Shown here: positions 26,336 to 36,253 of the stretch, piece after piece | Numbering within the stretch: position 1 is the first letter of the stretch | Layout of the letters: each line of letters starts with the position of its first letter | Origin: Thermoproteota archaeon | GTDB taxonomy: Archaea; Thermoproteota; Thermoprotei_A; Sulfolobales; NBVN01 | Length of the DNA: 64,000 bases | Direction: 5' to 3' | Assembly (NCBI GenBank): GCA_030550455.1 | Contig: JAUQPH010000005.1 | Span: 1 to 64,000 of the forward strand | Position numbers and translations under genes: made by a program | Notes under the pieces: model-generated | Databases searched by the model: none | What the model was told of the DNA's origin: nothing | The model's input: only the letters and a program-made list of their open reading frames with translations

Positions 26336-29101
26336 ATGGGCATCATGAGCAGAGAAGACATCTTTAGAGTCAGGATGTTCAAAGAAGTAGGGTACTCTAG
26401 GCAGGTTTGCGAAAGCTGTAGAGCCTACTTCTGGAGTAAAGTCCCTAGGAAGGATTGTGGTGACACACCTTGTACTGATTACTACTTCGACGAGATTCCG
26501 ATTAAGAGTCCTCCACTAACCTTACATGAAGTCAGAGACAAGTTTCTAAAGTTTTTCCAAGAGAGAGGACATGAGGTCATAGACCCCTACCCCGTAGTTG
26601 CTAGATGGAGGGAGGACCTATATTTAACGATAGCGTCTATAGCGGTATTTCAGCCTCACGTAACTAAAATGATAGTGCCACCACCAGCTAACCCCTTAGT
26701 CATAGCTCAACCCTGCATCAGGCTTGAAGACCTCGGGAACGTGGGCTATACCCTCGGAAGACACTTAACGAACTTCATAATGGGTGGACACCACGCTTTC
26801 AACTATCCCGACAAGTACGTCTACTTCACAGATGAAACAGTAGAGTTCGCTGTAGAGTTCTTTACTAAGTACATAGGTGTCCCAGAAGAAGAGCTATCGC
26901 TAAAGGAGTCATGGTGGGAGGGAGGTGGTAACGCTGGTCCATGCTTTGAGGTATCTGTTGGAGGTCTAGAGGTAGCGACTCTCGTGTTCATGATGTATGA
27001 CGTAGTCGACGGCAAGTATGTGGAAATGCCACTGAAGATAGTGGACACCGGGTACGGAATCGAGAGGATCGCCTGGCTAACTCAAAAGACTCCAACAGCT
27101 TTCCATGCTATTTACGGAACTCTCGTTGGAGACTACCACAAGGTCCTGGGGATCGAGGAACCTCCTCCAGAGCTTCTGCGAGTCGCATTTAAGAAATCTG
27201 GAAAGCTAGACTTGAGAGACCCGCAGCAGTTTGAGTACCTAAAGAAGTCTGTTGGCTATGAGCTCGGGATGCCTGAGAGCGAGGTGTCGAAATACTTAGA
27301 TGGGGCTGTCTTAGTGTACAACGCACTAGACCATGTAAAGACCGCTCTCCTCATGCTATCCGATGGTGTAGTTCCATCTAATAGTGGTGAAGGGTATTTA
27401 GCTAGGCTGGTCTTGAGGAAAGTGTTTAGAATACTGTCTAAACTTGATGTCAGTATAGACTCCGCATTAAAGCTATTTGATCTGCAGATACATCTGTGGA
27501 GAACCCTATACCCGAGGATCGATATAGCTAGGGACTATATCCACGACGTTATTAAAGTAGAGTACGAAAAGTTCCGAGAACTAGTCGAGAGAGCTCCCTC
27601 TGTAATCAAGAGGTACTTAAGCAGAGGAACACCGGGTCTAAGCCTCGAAGACTACGTAGAGCTCTATGAGAGCCATGGGTTACCACCTGAGCTAGCCGCT
27701 GAAGTATCTACTAAACTGGGTTACCCAGCCTATGTACCTAGAGAGTTTTACTCAGCTTTAGCGTCAAAGCGCGTGAGAGTTCCTATCAAGAAAGCCGAGT
27801 CTCTCCCGATACCGAAGGAAGTGTACGAGAAAGCGAGAGAACTACCAGCTACTAGAAAGCTGTTTCACGAAGATCCCTACTTAAAGGAGTTTAATGCTAG
27901 AGTCGTAGATGTAATAGGAGATTATGTGGTCTTAGACCAGACAGCCTTCTACCCCGAGGGAGGAGGTCAGAAGCCGGATAGAGGTATAATAAGAATAGGA
28001 GAGAACGTCTATGAGGTAGTAGACGTACAGAAAGTTGGTGACGTGGTCTTTCATAAGGTGCGTCCTACTCCACGAAACCCATCTAGAGGGCAAGAAGCTT
28101 ATGGTAGAATAGACTGGGACGTGAGATACTCACACATGAGGCACCACACAGCAACTCACATCCTCTTAGGTGTACTAAGGAGAATTTACGGTGACCACGT
28201 TTGGCAAGCAGGAGCTGAAAAAGAGGAAGTTAAGGGTAGGCTAGACGTAACCCACTTTAGGATGCCTACAGATGAAGAACTGAAGCAGATAGAGAAAGAA
28301 GTGAATAAAATAATCAATGAGGCTAGACCCGTAGCATCTAAGGTTATGCATAAGTACGACGCTGAGAGAATCTACGGGTTCAGGCTTTATCAAGGGGGAG
28401 TGCCTCTCGAGCCAACTATTAGGGTTGTAGAAGTAGAGGGTATAGATGCTGAAGCCTGCTACGGTACTCACCTCAGGAATACCGCAGAAGTAGGTGGCTT
28501 TAAGATCATCAACGTCGAGAAAATACAGGACGGTGTCATAAGGTTCGAGTACGTGGCTGGACCACAGCTCGTAGCGTACGTCAACGATCTTGAAGAAAAG
28601 ATAAGAAGTGCGGAAAAGCTAGTAGGTGGAGAGCTACTTGAGAGAATCCCGAAGTTTCTGAAGGAACTAGAGGAACTAAAGAAGACTCTCACGCGGTACA
28701 GAGACTTCTATAAGAGTTCTTTAATCGATAGTATAAGTAGGAACAAAGAGGTACTAACAGAGAGCTGCTCAATGTCCGTAATACTCACTGAGCTGTTTGA
28801 TGAGAGGCTCTTAACAGAAGCACTCAGAGAGTACGTTCGAAGCGACTCCAGTGCTGTGGTTGTAGTTATCTCAAGCCATGATGGAAGAACTCGAATAGAG
28901 ATCTCCGAAGGAGCTGAAGTATCCGCAAGAGTCGATGCTGTTGACCTATTAAACAGTATTGCGAAATCCGTAGGAGGGAGGGGAGGGGGTAAGAGAGACC
29001 ACGCCATCCTAGTTCTAGATAGAGAGCTTCGAGAGAATGACATAAGTAAGATCAGGAGTGCTGTCGCTAGTAGAGTGAGAGAGCTTTGCTCAATCCGCTA
29101 A
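26336..29101 (+). CDS. alaS: Alanyl-tRNA synthetase, archaeal type
   Basis: A 921-aa enzyme charging tRNA-Ala. The archaeal N-terminal Cys region (CESCRAYFWSK) is followed by the class II catalytic core, with PYPVVARWREDLYL and CFEVSVGGLEVATLVFM, then the tRNA-binding part. The editing domain has HHTATHILL (about residue 600) and the second half of its metal site as CYGTH (about 705), where other families often show CGGTH. The C-terminal oligomerisation domain contains a Gly-rich GGRGGGKRDHA segment. ATG 26336 or the in-frame ATG at 26345 can be the start. It overlaps the next gene by 16 bp. Confidence 0.97.
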   Translation: MGIMSREDIFRVRMFKEVGYSRQVCESCRAYFWSKVPRKDCGDTPCTDYYFDEIPIKSPPLTLHEVRDKFLKFFQERGHEVIDPYPVVARWREDLYLTIASIAVFQPHVTKMIVPPPANPLVIAQPCIRLEDLGNVGYTLGRHLTNFIMGGHHAFNYPDKYVYFTDETVEFAVEFFTKYIGVPEEELSLKESWWEGGGNAGPCFEVSVGGLEVATLVFMMYDVVDGKYVEMPLKIVDTGYGIERIAWLTQKTPTAFHAIYGTLVGDYHKVLGIEEPPPELLRVAFKKSGKLDLRDPQQFEYLKKSVGYELGMPESEVSKYLDGAVLVYNALDHVKTALLMLSDGVVPSNSGEGYLARLVLRKVFRILSKLDVSIDSALKLFDLQIHLWRTLYPRIDIARDYIHDVIKVEYEKFRELVERAPSVIKRYLSRGTPGLSLEDYVELYESHGLPPELAAEVSTKLGYPAYVPREFYSALASKRVRVPIKKAESLPIPKEVYEKARELPATRKLFHEDPYLKEFNARVVDVIGDYVVLDQTAFYPEGGGQKPDRGIIRIGENVYEVVDVQKVGDVVFHKVRPTPRNPSRGQEAYGRIDWDVRYSHMRHHTATHILLGVLRRIYGDHVWQAGAEKEEVKGRLDVTHFRMPTDEELKQIEKEVNKIINEARPVASKVMHKYDAERIYGFRLYQGGVPLEPTIRVVEVEGIDAEACYGTHLRNTAEVGGFKIINVEKIQDGVIRFEYVAGPQLVAYVNDLEEKIRSAEKLVGGELLERIPKFLKELEELKKTLTRYRDFYKSSLIDSISRNKEVLTESCSMSVILTELFDERLLTEALREYVRSDSSAVVVVISSHDGRTRIEISEGAEVSARVDAVDLLNSIAKSVGGRGGGKRDHAILVLDRELRENDISKIRSAVASRVRELCSIR

Positions 29102-29739
29102 GAAGCGAGGTTATAGAGGCAGCTAGGGACTATAGGTATCTACTCAATAGAGGGTTTCCGCAAAAAGCTTCACTCGACTTTATTTCAGCTAACTACAACC
29201 TCACAGCAGTAGAGAGGAATCTCTTATTTAGGTGCGTACACCGAGCTACTGATTCAGAAGTTGTAAAGAGAAAGATCGTCCACAGTGTGAGAGACCTAGA
29301 GCTAGTCATTGATGGGTATAACGTTATTCTGACCATTACTTCAGCTATAGAGGGACTACCGCTTTTCCTATGCGATGACGGGTTCCTCAGAGACCTTAGA
29401 AGTAGCTACGCAAAGAACTTTGAGGCCCCTACGGTAAAAGAGGCCATACACTACGTAGCTAGAGCTATAAGCATTCTCGAAACCAAGAGCTCTCTAATAG
29501 TTCTTGACAAGAACGTAAGTTGGAGCGCTAAACATGCTGAGCTTATTAGAGAGACTTACGGCATTAACGTTACCATGGCCCCTAAGGCCGATATAGCCGT
29601 TATAGGTTCCGGCAAGGTGGTGAGCAGTAGTGATTTCGTAATCCTGTTAAGGTCGGGGAGGGTATACGACTTAGCGCAGTTTGTAGTCAGGAACTTCTTA
29701 CCGAAAACCGAAGTAATAGAGCTACATCACTTACTTTAG
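29086..29739 (+). CDS. DUF434-type protein
   Basis: A 217-aa protein. The N-terminal half contains RDYRYLLNRGFPQKASL and VERNLLFRCVHR, typical of the DUF434 group. The second half begins with LVIDGYNVILTI, a PIN/NYN-like strand with Asp, followed by SLIVLDKNVSW and a DFVILLRSGRVYDLA ending. This suggests a nuclease-like fold, but activity is unproven. It overlaps alaS by 16 bp, so it is translated with it. Confidence 0.8.
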   Translation: MLNPLRSEVIEAARDYRYLLNRGFPQKASLDFISANYNLTAVERNLLFRCVHRATDSEVVKRKIVHSVRDLELVIDGYNVILTITSAIEGLPLFLCDDGFLRDLRSSYAKNFEAPTVKEAIHYVARAISILETKSSLIVLDKNVSWSAKHAELIRETYGINVTMAPKADIAVIGSGKVVSSSDFVILLRSGRVYDLAQFVVRNFLPKTEVIELHHLL

Positions 29740-29817
29740 TCACTACTTACGGCTCAAGTCTCGAGCGAGTAAAGAGGAAACACGATTACGATCTACTCTA
29801 GAGCTACGGTGATTTCT

Positions 29818-30513
29818 CTAAGTAGCTTTAGAGGAGTCATTAAGTATACTACAAGCTCTCCTAATAATCCTAGTTGAAGAGTAGTCATTAAGTCTATCTT
29901 TAACCCTCGCTACCTTCGTTGAGGACAGACCTCTCTTTTCTAGCTCCTTAACTAAGCTAGCCTCATCAACGGGTTGGTCCGGTCCTAAGAGAACTATGTC
30001 TGGTCGTATCTCTAGTAGAGGCTTCAGGTAGTCCTCTAGATCACCCAGTACAGCCCTATAGACAGGCTTTAGAGAACTAACCACTAGTAGTCTATCCTGC
30101 TCACTCATTACCGGTGACCTGCCTTTATTTCTTAAAACATTAGCGTCTCTCGAGATAACAACATATGGGAGACCTAACTCGAAAGCTTTATTCAAGAAAT
30201 ATATATGTCCTGGATGCAGTATATCGAATGTTCCAGCGACTAAGACTTTGTAAGTATTTGGCTTCTTCCAGCTAAACTCAGTTAACCCGAGCATTCTAAG
30301 TGCGTCAATCAAGCCCTCAGCGTAGGCCACACACGAAGTCGACGTTAAGTAATCTCCCAGACTTAAGTAGTACTTAGCGTCTTCTAGATAGAGCTCAGCC
30401 AGTCTGATGACCTCGTTTACCTCCTTAGACTGAGAAACCCTAGTTTTCGCTTCTTTTAATGCTGATTCCAGCGCTCCTATATAACTCCTAACTCTAGCGG
30501 ACTGCTCACTCAA
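29818..30513 (-). CDS. ribL: FAD synthase-like cytidylyltransferase with N-terminal DUF357 domain
   Basis: A 231-aa protein. Residues 1-85 are a helical DUF357-type domain. Residues 90-225 are a nucleotidyltransferase with VLVAGTFDILHPGHIYFL (HxGH motif) and the STRIIRR ending. Archaeal proteins of this type make FAD from FMN and ATP or CTP (RibL). The fusion with DUF357 is known from Crenarchaeota. It overlaps the upstream dph5 gene by 8 bp, so the two form an operon. Confidence 0.82.
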   Translation of the reverse strand: MSEQSARVRSYIGALESALKEAKTRVSQSKEVNEVIRLAELYLEDAKYYLSLGDYLTSTSCVAYAEGLIDALRMLGLTEFSWKKPNTYKVLVAGTFDILHPGHIYFLNKAFELGLPYVVISRDANVLRNKGRSPVMSEQDRLLVVSSLKPVYRAVLGDLEDYLKPLLEIRPDIVLLGPDQPVDEASLVKELEKRGLSSTKVARVKDRLNDYSSTRIIRRACSILNDSSKAT

Positions 30514-31303
30514 CTCTACACCACCTAGAGCTAACTACCTTCATCATCTCTACTTCTATAGGGTGAAGCCTGGGGGATGCGAACACCAGTGTTTGAGGCA
30601 CCACTTCTACCTTTAGCATGAGTATCCTTTTAAGTTCGCCTACACAAACTATGAAGTCTGGGTAGCCTAGGGATGCCACAACGGAGACCAATCTATCGTC
30701 CCTTACGACACCCTCACGCTTAATCTCCTCAATACTCTTCAAGATCTCGATTGCTTCAGAAGCTCTCATCGCAATTCCTTTCTCTCCATCGTATTCTAGT
30801 AAGAGCAGTGTGTGAAGATTTAGAGAATCGTTTGCCTTGATGACGTCGTAAGCGTATTCATAAACTATACCATCTTTAGGATACACGACTGTAGCTATCT
30901 TACCCATTTTGTACACCATTAGTCCACTCATCGAGAGAGCTGTAGGTACTATACTAACACCCGGAATAACATGAAACCTGAACCCACGTGCGTGCGCCTC
31001 AAGGAGGAGAGTTACGTGAGTTGTCGCAACTAGAGGATCACCTGGTACGAGAAGAACCACTCTCTTACCTTCTTCAAGTAGATCCAGGATAACTCTCCCA
31101 GAACCTTCTTCTAGTTCTCTCCTAGATACCTTAACGAAGCTCTTTGCCAACACTTTTTCGAGACCTTCTAAATCTACCTGCCCCGTGTACGTATCTACGA
31201 ACACTCTATCTGCTTTAGCTATGGCCTCGAGAGCCTCTAGAGTTAAGTACTTGTAGGACAACCCCATTCCAACTAAGTAAAGCTCTCCTTTCTTATCTAG
31301 CAC
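30506..31303 (-). CDS. dphB: Diphthine synthase (Dph5/DphB)
   Basis: A methyltransferase of about 265 aa that trimethylates the modified His of elongation factor 2 on the way to diphthamide. Tetrapyrrole-methylase fold motifs are LYLVGMGLSYKYLT at the N-terminus, VVLLVPGDPLVATTH (about residue 85), VIPGVSIVPTALS (about 115), and LLLLEYD. The track starts at 31351, but GTG at 31303 follows a GGGGACG ribosome binding site and begins just before the first conserved strand, so I prefer it. Confidence 0.93.
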   Translation of the reverse strand: MLDKKGELYLVGMGLSYKYLTLEALEAIAKADRVFVDTYTGQVDLEGLEKVLAKSFVKVSRRELEEGSGRVILDLLEEGKRVVLLVPGDPLVATTHVTLLLEAHARGFRFHVIPGVSIVPTALSMSGLMVYKMGKIATVVYPKDGIVYEYAYDVIKANDSLNLHTLLLLEYDGEKGIAMRASEAIEILKSIEEIKREGVVRDDRLVSVVASLGYPDFIVCVGELKRILMLKVEVVPQTLVFASPRLHPIEVEMMKVVSSRWCRVE

Positions 31304-31509
31304 ACCGTCCCCTGATTTAAATGCTAGAATCGTAATTGAGTTTACTAACATTATCTACTAGCATAACCCAAAAATCTCCTCAAGACCTCGAGAGGACGTA
31401 GAGGACAACTAATTAAATAGGGATAAACCTTATTGAGTAAGTACCTAACTCAAGTAGGTAGCTACTAGGGTTAGCACTTAGGTTTCTATATTTAGACTGG
31501 TACGCGTAG

Positions 31510-33324
31510 CTATGGCTCCACTTTCTCGACTGTTTCTTCAGTTACTTTCTTTAGTTGCTTTAAGTACATCTCGACTAGCTCTTTCGTCGTTGTCGCATCT
31601 TCCGGACCCTTGTCATCTCTCCACCTAATGAACCTCGGAAATCTAATCGATATGCCGGCACCCTTCTTAACAGCTCCTCTGCAGCATGTATGTTGAGGTG
31701 ATAAAGTCAGTTCTGCTCCGAGCACCTCGATAACTAGTGCTGGAACAGTCCAGACGTCGGGTTCTACCTCTGATACAACTCTAGGGTGTTTGTGCTCGAT
31801 AACGTAGGGCGATATGAGCTCGTCTAGCTTACTTAAGTCCTCGTCTGTAAAGCCGGAGCCAACCTTGCAGACCGTCTGGAAAGTATCTGAATCGGGGTCG
31901 TAAGCAGCTACTAGCAGTGCCCCTATTTTACCACCCCTCCTCCCCCTACCCTTAAATGCCCCTACGACCACCAAGTCGACTGTGTCGATCATCTCACTCT
32001 TGTAGTCTCGCTTATACTTAATCCAAAGCCAACCTCTAGCACCAGCTTGATAGATGGACTGCGCGTGCATAGCTTTCACCATAACCCCTTCCGCTCCATC
32101 TTCTACAGCCTTCAGAAAGAACTTCTCAAGGTCGGAGGCGCTCGTAACAGTTATTGCCTCTGAGAGCCTGAACCTCTCGTTTTCCGCAATTGTCTTAGCT
32201 AAGACCTCTCTTCTCGTCTTTATGGGCTCACCTATCAGGTTTACTCCGTCTACGTATAGAGCGTCGAAGAGATAAACAGCTACTGGGTACTCCTTTACAG
32301 CCTCGTGAATATCGTGTTTTCTCTTTCTGTGCATAAGCTCTTGGAAGGGCCTCATAGTACCTGTCTCCGGGTCTATGCAGACTATTTCACCTTCAACTAT
32401 AGCCTCGTTCGCTTTAATACTCTCCCTGGCTAGCTCGACAACATCGGGGTACTGGTGGGTTATGTTCTCTAGTCTCCTCGAGAATATTAGCACCTTATCT
32501 CCCGCTTTATGTATTTGAGCCCTCTCGCCATCGTATTTATACTCGACTAAGGCTAGCCCCCCAGTTTTATCCAGTATTTCCTGGGGGTCGCTCAGTCTCT
32601 CTGCTAGCATAGGTCTAATCGGTATACCGGGTGTTGGAGCTATACCTCTGAGACCGTCTAACCCCTTCGTAGCTAAAATTTTCGCTACGTTTCCTAGGTC
32701 TGCTCTTACGTTATACGCGTACTCGACTATCTGCCTATTTAGGGACGAGCCTGTAAAGGTAATTGAAAGGGCGTCCATGATCGTAGCGTCCCCGATTCCG
32801 AGTCGGAGTCTTCCCTCCACTAGTCTAGCTATATACTTAGCTTCTAATGGTGTCGCCTTGCTAATTAGGCTTGCTATAAGGTTTATCTTAATGTCCCTGC
32901 TTCCCTCACCAACAGCTAGAGCGACCTTAGCTAAAGTATCGTAAACCTCTACTACCGTGAGCTTCGTAACTTCAGCTTTCTGAATAAACTTCGATAACCC
33001 TCCTAGAGCCTGTGTTGACCTAGTCGACTTTAAGTACTCAGCCACCTTTCCAGAATCCCCCAGTTTTACGTATAGTGCCTCTATGTCACTCTCTCTCACG
33101 CTTAAGGCTTTAGACATGGCCTTTATGAGGAGTTTCACTCCAACCCCTAGTTCGGGTAGACCTGCCCAATCGGGCCATAGCCTGCCCTGCAGTAAGTATA
33201 TTACCTTATCGATAACGTCGGGCTCGGACTTCTTAAAGAGGTCTACAAGTATTGAAGTTAGCTGCGTTCTGCTAGTAGTACGCTCCGCACTATCTAGAGC
33301 TTTAACTAGGACCTCAAATAGCAT
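31510..33324 (-). CDS. lig: ATP-dependent DNA ligase
   Basis: A 604-aa replicative ligase. The N-terminal DNA-binding domain covers about residues 1-215. The adenylation domain carries the nucleotide-accepting Lys in VEYKYDGERAQIH (about residue 250). FSRRLENITHQ, EGEIVCID and later GVMVK and WIKYKRDY are motifs III-V. The C-terminal OB domain ends with IRFPRFIRWRDDK, motif VI. The length is normal for archaeal ligases. The start is the ATG at 33324. Confidence 0.97.
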   Translation of the reverse strand: MLFEVLVKALDSAERTTSRTQLTSILVDLFKKSEPDVIDKVIYLLQGRLWPDWAGLPELGVGVKLLIKAMSKALSVRESDIEALYVKLGDSGKVAEYLKSTRSTQALGGLSKFIQKAEVTKLTVVEVYDTLAKVALAVGEGSRDIKINLIASLISKATPLEAKYIARLVEGRLRLGIGDATIMDALSITFTGSSLNRQIVEYAYNVRADLGNVAKILATKGLDGLRGIAPTPGIPIRPMLAERLSDPQEILDKTGGLALVEYKYDGERAQIHKAGDKVLIFSRRLENITHQYPDVVELARESIKANEAIVEGEIVCIDPETGTMRPFQELMHRKRKHDIHEAVKEYPVAVYLFDALYVDGVNLIGEPIKTRREVLAKTIAENERFRLSEAITVTSASDLEKFFLKAVEDGAEGVMVKAMHAQSIYQAGARGWLWIKYKRDYKSEMIDTVDLVVVGAFKGRGRRGGKIGALLVAAYDPDSDTFQTVCKVGSGFTDEDLSKLDELISPYVIEHKHPRVVSEVEPDVWTVPALVIEVLGAELTLSPQHTCCRGAVKKGAGISIRFPRFIRWRDDKGPEDATTTKELVEMYLKQLKKVTEETVEKVEP

Positions 33325-33488
33325 TCTTTCCCCGCATAAGCTAGCTTTCGAGAATTAAATAAAAATCACCTACTTTAAAACATCAAGTAGATAGTATTCT
33401 AGCTGTAGCTCGTTAAAGGCAAATCGGCTTTACCTTCCCAGTACCAGTAGGTAGAGCCAACGCCCTCAAGTAGGTTTCTAATAGGCCG

Positions 33489-33506
33489 CAAGCACTTAAG
33501 TGCTTG
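33489..33506. repeat. 18-bp perfect palindrome
   Basis: CAAGCACTTAAGTGCTTG lies in the 580-bp gap upstream of lig, beside repeat family B copy 1. It could be an operator, a short terminator hairpin or an insertion-element end; nothing in the sequence decides. Confidence 0.45.
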
Positions 33507-33607
33507 TGGATTCCTTGTAAGACTATAGTGACTGTCCGCAGGTTGTTTAGTTTTCGGTTTTTCTAATTATTTGGGTTACCTCCGTGGGCTTCGGGAGTCG
33601 ACCTAGA

Positions 33608-33829
33608 AGTATATAGATGACTGAGTGTTTTAGTAGCTAGGAGTCGGTGAGCCGTTAGCGAGGGACGGGCTCTGTGAACAACTCTTCACCGATGGCTCTA
33701 GGAAACCCGGTGAACCCCGAGAGCCGTAGGCGGGGAGAAGGAGTAGCCATGTGGGGTGAACCTGTGCCCAGTAAATCCAAAACAACAGAAATAACTAAAA
33801 CAACCACGTTGATGGGTGCGGGCAACCAC
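33608..33829 (+). mobile_element. Dispersed structured repeat, family B copy 1 (tnpB-end-like)
   Basis: This matches 51001-51235 on the other strand. A 31-nt block (33647-33677), GTGAGCCGTTAGCGAGGG then ACGGGCTCTGTGA, is identical in both and forms a GAGCC/GGCTC hairpin. A second pair GGCTC...GAGCC follows (33694-33728), then GTAGGCGGGGAG and a shared end CGGGCAACCAC. A TATA-like AGTATATAGAT is at 33608-33618. The frame TGSVNNSSPMALGNPVNPE resembles C-terminal tails of crenarchaeal TnpB proteins. The rest of the gap (33330-33607) has no recognised gene. Confidence 0.6.
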
Positions 33830-33904
33830 TCCTAATACTCGAAGCACTAACTTCTGAATACTCTAAACACTCTTCAGAGCTCTGGCGAGAAGCCTATCAC
33901 CCTC

Positions 33905-34600
33905 TTAGAGTATTCTTAGTAGTTCCTCACAGCTAGAAACAACTCTGGATACTACAACCCAAGTATCCAAGGGCTTTGAATAGATCGAGTAAACATGCTT
34001 TGCGTAAGACCTTATGACTGAACTAAAATCTCCTCTGGGAAACCCACCTATTGTTATCGGTAAACCACCTTCCAAAGACTTGCGGCACACCTCGATAGGT
34101 TTCTCTCTGATTCCTTTTTCATCCAGTAATATGACTTCATCAACCCCGAGCTCCTTGAGGAGGCTTGGAAAATCCATTGCTACAGCCTGAATCAGGGGCT
34201 CCTGAGAGTTCGGAGGAGCCTTCCCGAACTTAAGCACCTGCTCCATTAGTCCTAGAAACCTGAGGTAGTTTCTCGGTATTTTAGTTCGCGGGTTTACGAG
34301 AATAGTGTAGTCGTTGATAGTGTGAACTACGAACCTCAACTTACCTTCTATATTTAAAGGAGATGAAAGCGCTTCCAGTAGCGAGAAGTGAACTATGTCT
34401 GGCCTACCGCGCTTCTCCTTATCCCGCAATTTCTTCATTGCGTGGTAGTGTAGAGATACATCTAGTAATGTTTCAGTAGGGTTCTTACCCCTGCGAGCAG
34501 CCCACTTTTTTATTGATGGATGCCAAGCTATTTCTCTTGGAACGAGCTCTAGAGAAGACTCTGCCAGTATAATAGTCACAACGTTTCTTGAGAAACTCAT
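33905..34600 (-). CDS. nep1: Nep1, 16S rRNA pseudouridine N1-methyltransferase
   Basis: A 231-aa SPOUT-class methyltransferase that methylates a pseudouridine in helix 35 of 16S rRNA and helps assemble the small subunit. Motifs include SLELVPREIAWHPS, RGRPDIVHFSLLEAL, LVNPRTKIPRNYLRF and the knot region ITIGGFPRGDF. Its start overlaps the upstream gene's stop by 4 bp. Confidence 0.94.
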   Translation of the reverse strand: MSFSRNVVTIILAESSLELVPREIAWHPSIKKWAARRGKNPTETLLDVSLHYHAMKKLRDKEKRGRPDIVHFSLLEALSSPLNIEGKLRFVVHTINDYTILVNPRTKIPRNYLRFLGLMEQVLKFGKAPPNSQEPLIQAVAMDFPSLLKELGVDEVILLDEKGIREKPIEVCRKSLEGGLPITIGGFPRGDFSSVIRSYAKHVYSIYSKPLDTWVVVSRVVSSCEELLRIL

Positions 34601-34881
34601 TTTCGATGCCTACCCTTACCGGCTTTTCTTCGAAGAACAAAAACGTGTCCACGTACAGTAACGACTTCTGCTTTAACTAGCTTAGCTACCTCACTTGCTA
34701 CATACTTCACATCGTTGCCTGAGCTAGTGAGATACGATTTTAGAACTCGAACCTTTATTACTTCACTTTCTTCAAGCCTCCTATTTATCTCCTCGATTAA
34801 GCCGTTATGTACTCCACTCTTACCTATTCTAAGGTGTGGTCTACCGTGTATCACTCTAGCTGTTTTTCTGTCTTTAACCAC
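34597..34881 (-). CDS. YhbY-like (CRM domain) RNA-binding protein
   Basis: A 94-aa protein with the CRM/YhbY fold: HGRPHLRIGKSGVHNGLIEE, a basic segment VIKVRVLK, and a GHVFVLRRK ending (the GxxxVLYR-like strand). YhbY-like proteins bind pre-ribosomes. It forms an operon with Nep1 (4-bp overlap), which supports a ribosome-assembly role. Confidence 0.88.
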   Translation of the reverse strand: MVKDRKTARVIHGRPHLRIGKSGVHNGLIEEINRRLEESEVIKVRVLKSYLTSSGNDVKYVASEVAKLVKAEVVTVRGHVFVLRRKAGKGRHRK

Positions 34882-34937
34882 TTACTCTATCACCACACAA
34901 CTAGACTCTGCCTAATACACTATTAACTATAGCATTC

Positions 34938-35924
34938 CTAAACTAGAAACGATAGAGCAAGCGAGAGTATTGAGAGAGGTAGAGGCATCTTAAACAGTGT
35001 CCTAAGGGCTTGATCTAGCCTTATCCTCCCCATAGAGTACGCTACTACAACAATCAGCGTCAGAACTACTACGTACTTCACTAGGGACGCTACTACGTTT
35101 AAAGCGTCGGGTAACATAGGTGGTACAGGTATTAGCAGGTTCGAAAACACTAGTACGTATAGTGCTAGCTCTACTTCGTGAAGTAGGATCGCCATACCAA
35201 GAGCAGGACCGCTTAACTCAGCTAAATAACCACCAGCCACCTCCGTTTCAGCCTCTGGAATGTCGAACGGCTTCATCATAGCTTTAGAGAGAACAGCTAT
35301 GGAAAACGATATGCCGGCAACAGCTAGTACAAGTACTTGAACGAGAGAGCCTAGAGGCTGGTTGAGCTCGAGTATCCTCGGCTTACCCAAGGCTTCATAT
35401 AGAGAAAGACTGTAGGGAGACAGTGTGCGCACCATGGCCAGTAGAGACAGAGCTACTGCTGGCTCAAATACTAGCATCATGGTGGTGTATCTTACTCCCC
35501 CGAAGCTCGGGTATGGCGATACACTTCCAAAACCTACTATAGCAAACGCTATAGAGGCATACAGCGTTAAGTATATAAACAATAAGATGTCGTAGCTAAC
35601 TCCAAACGAAAACGGTGATAGAGGTAGGAAGATAGTGCTAGTCGAGAGAGCTGCTATACCCAGTGTAAGCACGTACACCAGTAGTTTAGCCGGACTGTAA
35701 GAACCTGTAACTAACTCTTTAACGAATAACAACTTGTAGAGGTCGGCAAAAGGCTGTAGAATGCCTATTGGACCAACGTACTTAGGGCCAACTCTGTTCT
35801 GCAGTCTAGCCACAAGCTTACGCCTATACCACTGCGATAGCAACCCTAGAACGGTTAGGAATAGTAAACCCGGATAAACTAGTGTTGTAAACAGCACCCT
35901 CCCAAAGACTTCAATAAGGTCCAT
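34938..35924 (-). CDS. mbhM: Membrane-bound hydrogenase subunit, NuoH-like (MbhM)
   Basis: A protein of about 328 aa with roughly eight membrane helices, homologous to complex I NuoH, which joins the peripheral arm to the membrane arm. QNRVGPKYVGPIGILQPFADL and the acidic loop MKPFDIPEAETEVAGGY are diagnostic. The track starts at 36008 inside the preceding gene. ATG at 35924, behind GGGGGTGT and right after the mbhI stop, is the better start. It is the last gene of the operon. Confidence 0.92.
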   Translation of the reverse strand: MDLIEVFGRVLFTTLVYPGLLFLTVLGLLSQWYRRKLVARLQNRVGPKYVGPIGILQPFADLYKLLFVKELVTGSYSPAKLLVYVLTLGIAALSTSTIFLPLSPFSFGVSYDILLFIYLTLYASIAFAIVGFGSVSPYPSFGGVRYTTMMLVFEPAVALSLLAMVRTLSPYSLSLYEALGKPRILELNQPLGSLVQVLVLAVAGISFSIAVLSKAMMKPFDIPEAETEVAGGYLAELSGPALGMAILLHEVELALYVLVFSNLLIPVPPMLPDALNVVASLVKYVVVLTLIVVVAYSMGRIRLDQALRTLFKMPLPLSILSLALSFLV

Positions 35925-35926
35925 TT

Positions 35927-36253
35927 CTACACACCCCCTCTTGATACAATAGCTACAGTAAGTAAGACTAAAAGTAGCAGTAAGTAGGGAAGAGAGAGTG
36001 AAAACCAATCATTGAATACCCCTGTCTGCACATAGTTTATTATCGTCGTATACAGTCTTTCTAAAACACTCCTAACCGCCCAGGAGATCTCCGCAATACC
36101 TATGGAGAAGTGTGCCTGGGGCTCTCCAGAGAGATACACCTCGGTCTTTCTAACTCTGATTTTAGTAGCTAGAGGTAGCCATATGACTAAAGACACTAGC
36201 AAGGAGACAGCTGTTAATAGACCGATCAACGTTAAAGCATCCAACTTACCCAC
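35927..36253 (-). CDS. mbhI: Membrane-bound hydrogenase small membrane subunit (MbhI-like)
   Basis: A protein of about 108 aa with two membrane helices and, between them, an amphipathic stretch (ISWAVRSVLERLYTTIINY). The place between the MrpD-like and NuoH-like genes and the size fit MbhI, which corresponds to the end of NuoL with its lateral helix. GTG at 36253 overlaps the upstream stop by 8 bp (GGTGGGTAA); the track start at 36280 would overlap more. Confidence 0.72.
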   Translation of the reverse strand: MGKLDALTLIGLLTAVSLLVSLVIWLPLATKIRVRKTEVYLSGEPQAHFSIGIAEISWAVRSVLERLYTTIINYVQTGVFNDWFSLSLPYLLLLLVLLTVAIVSRGGV

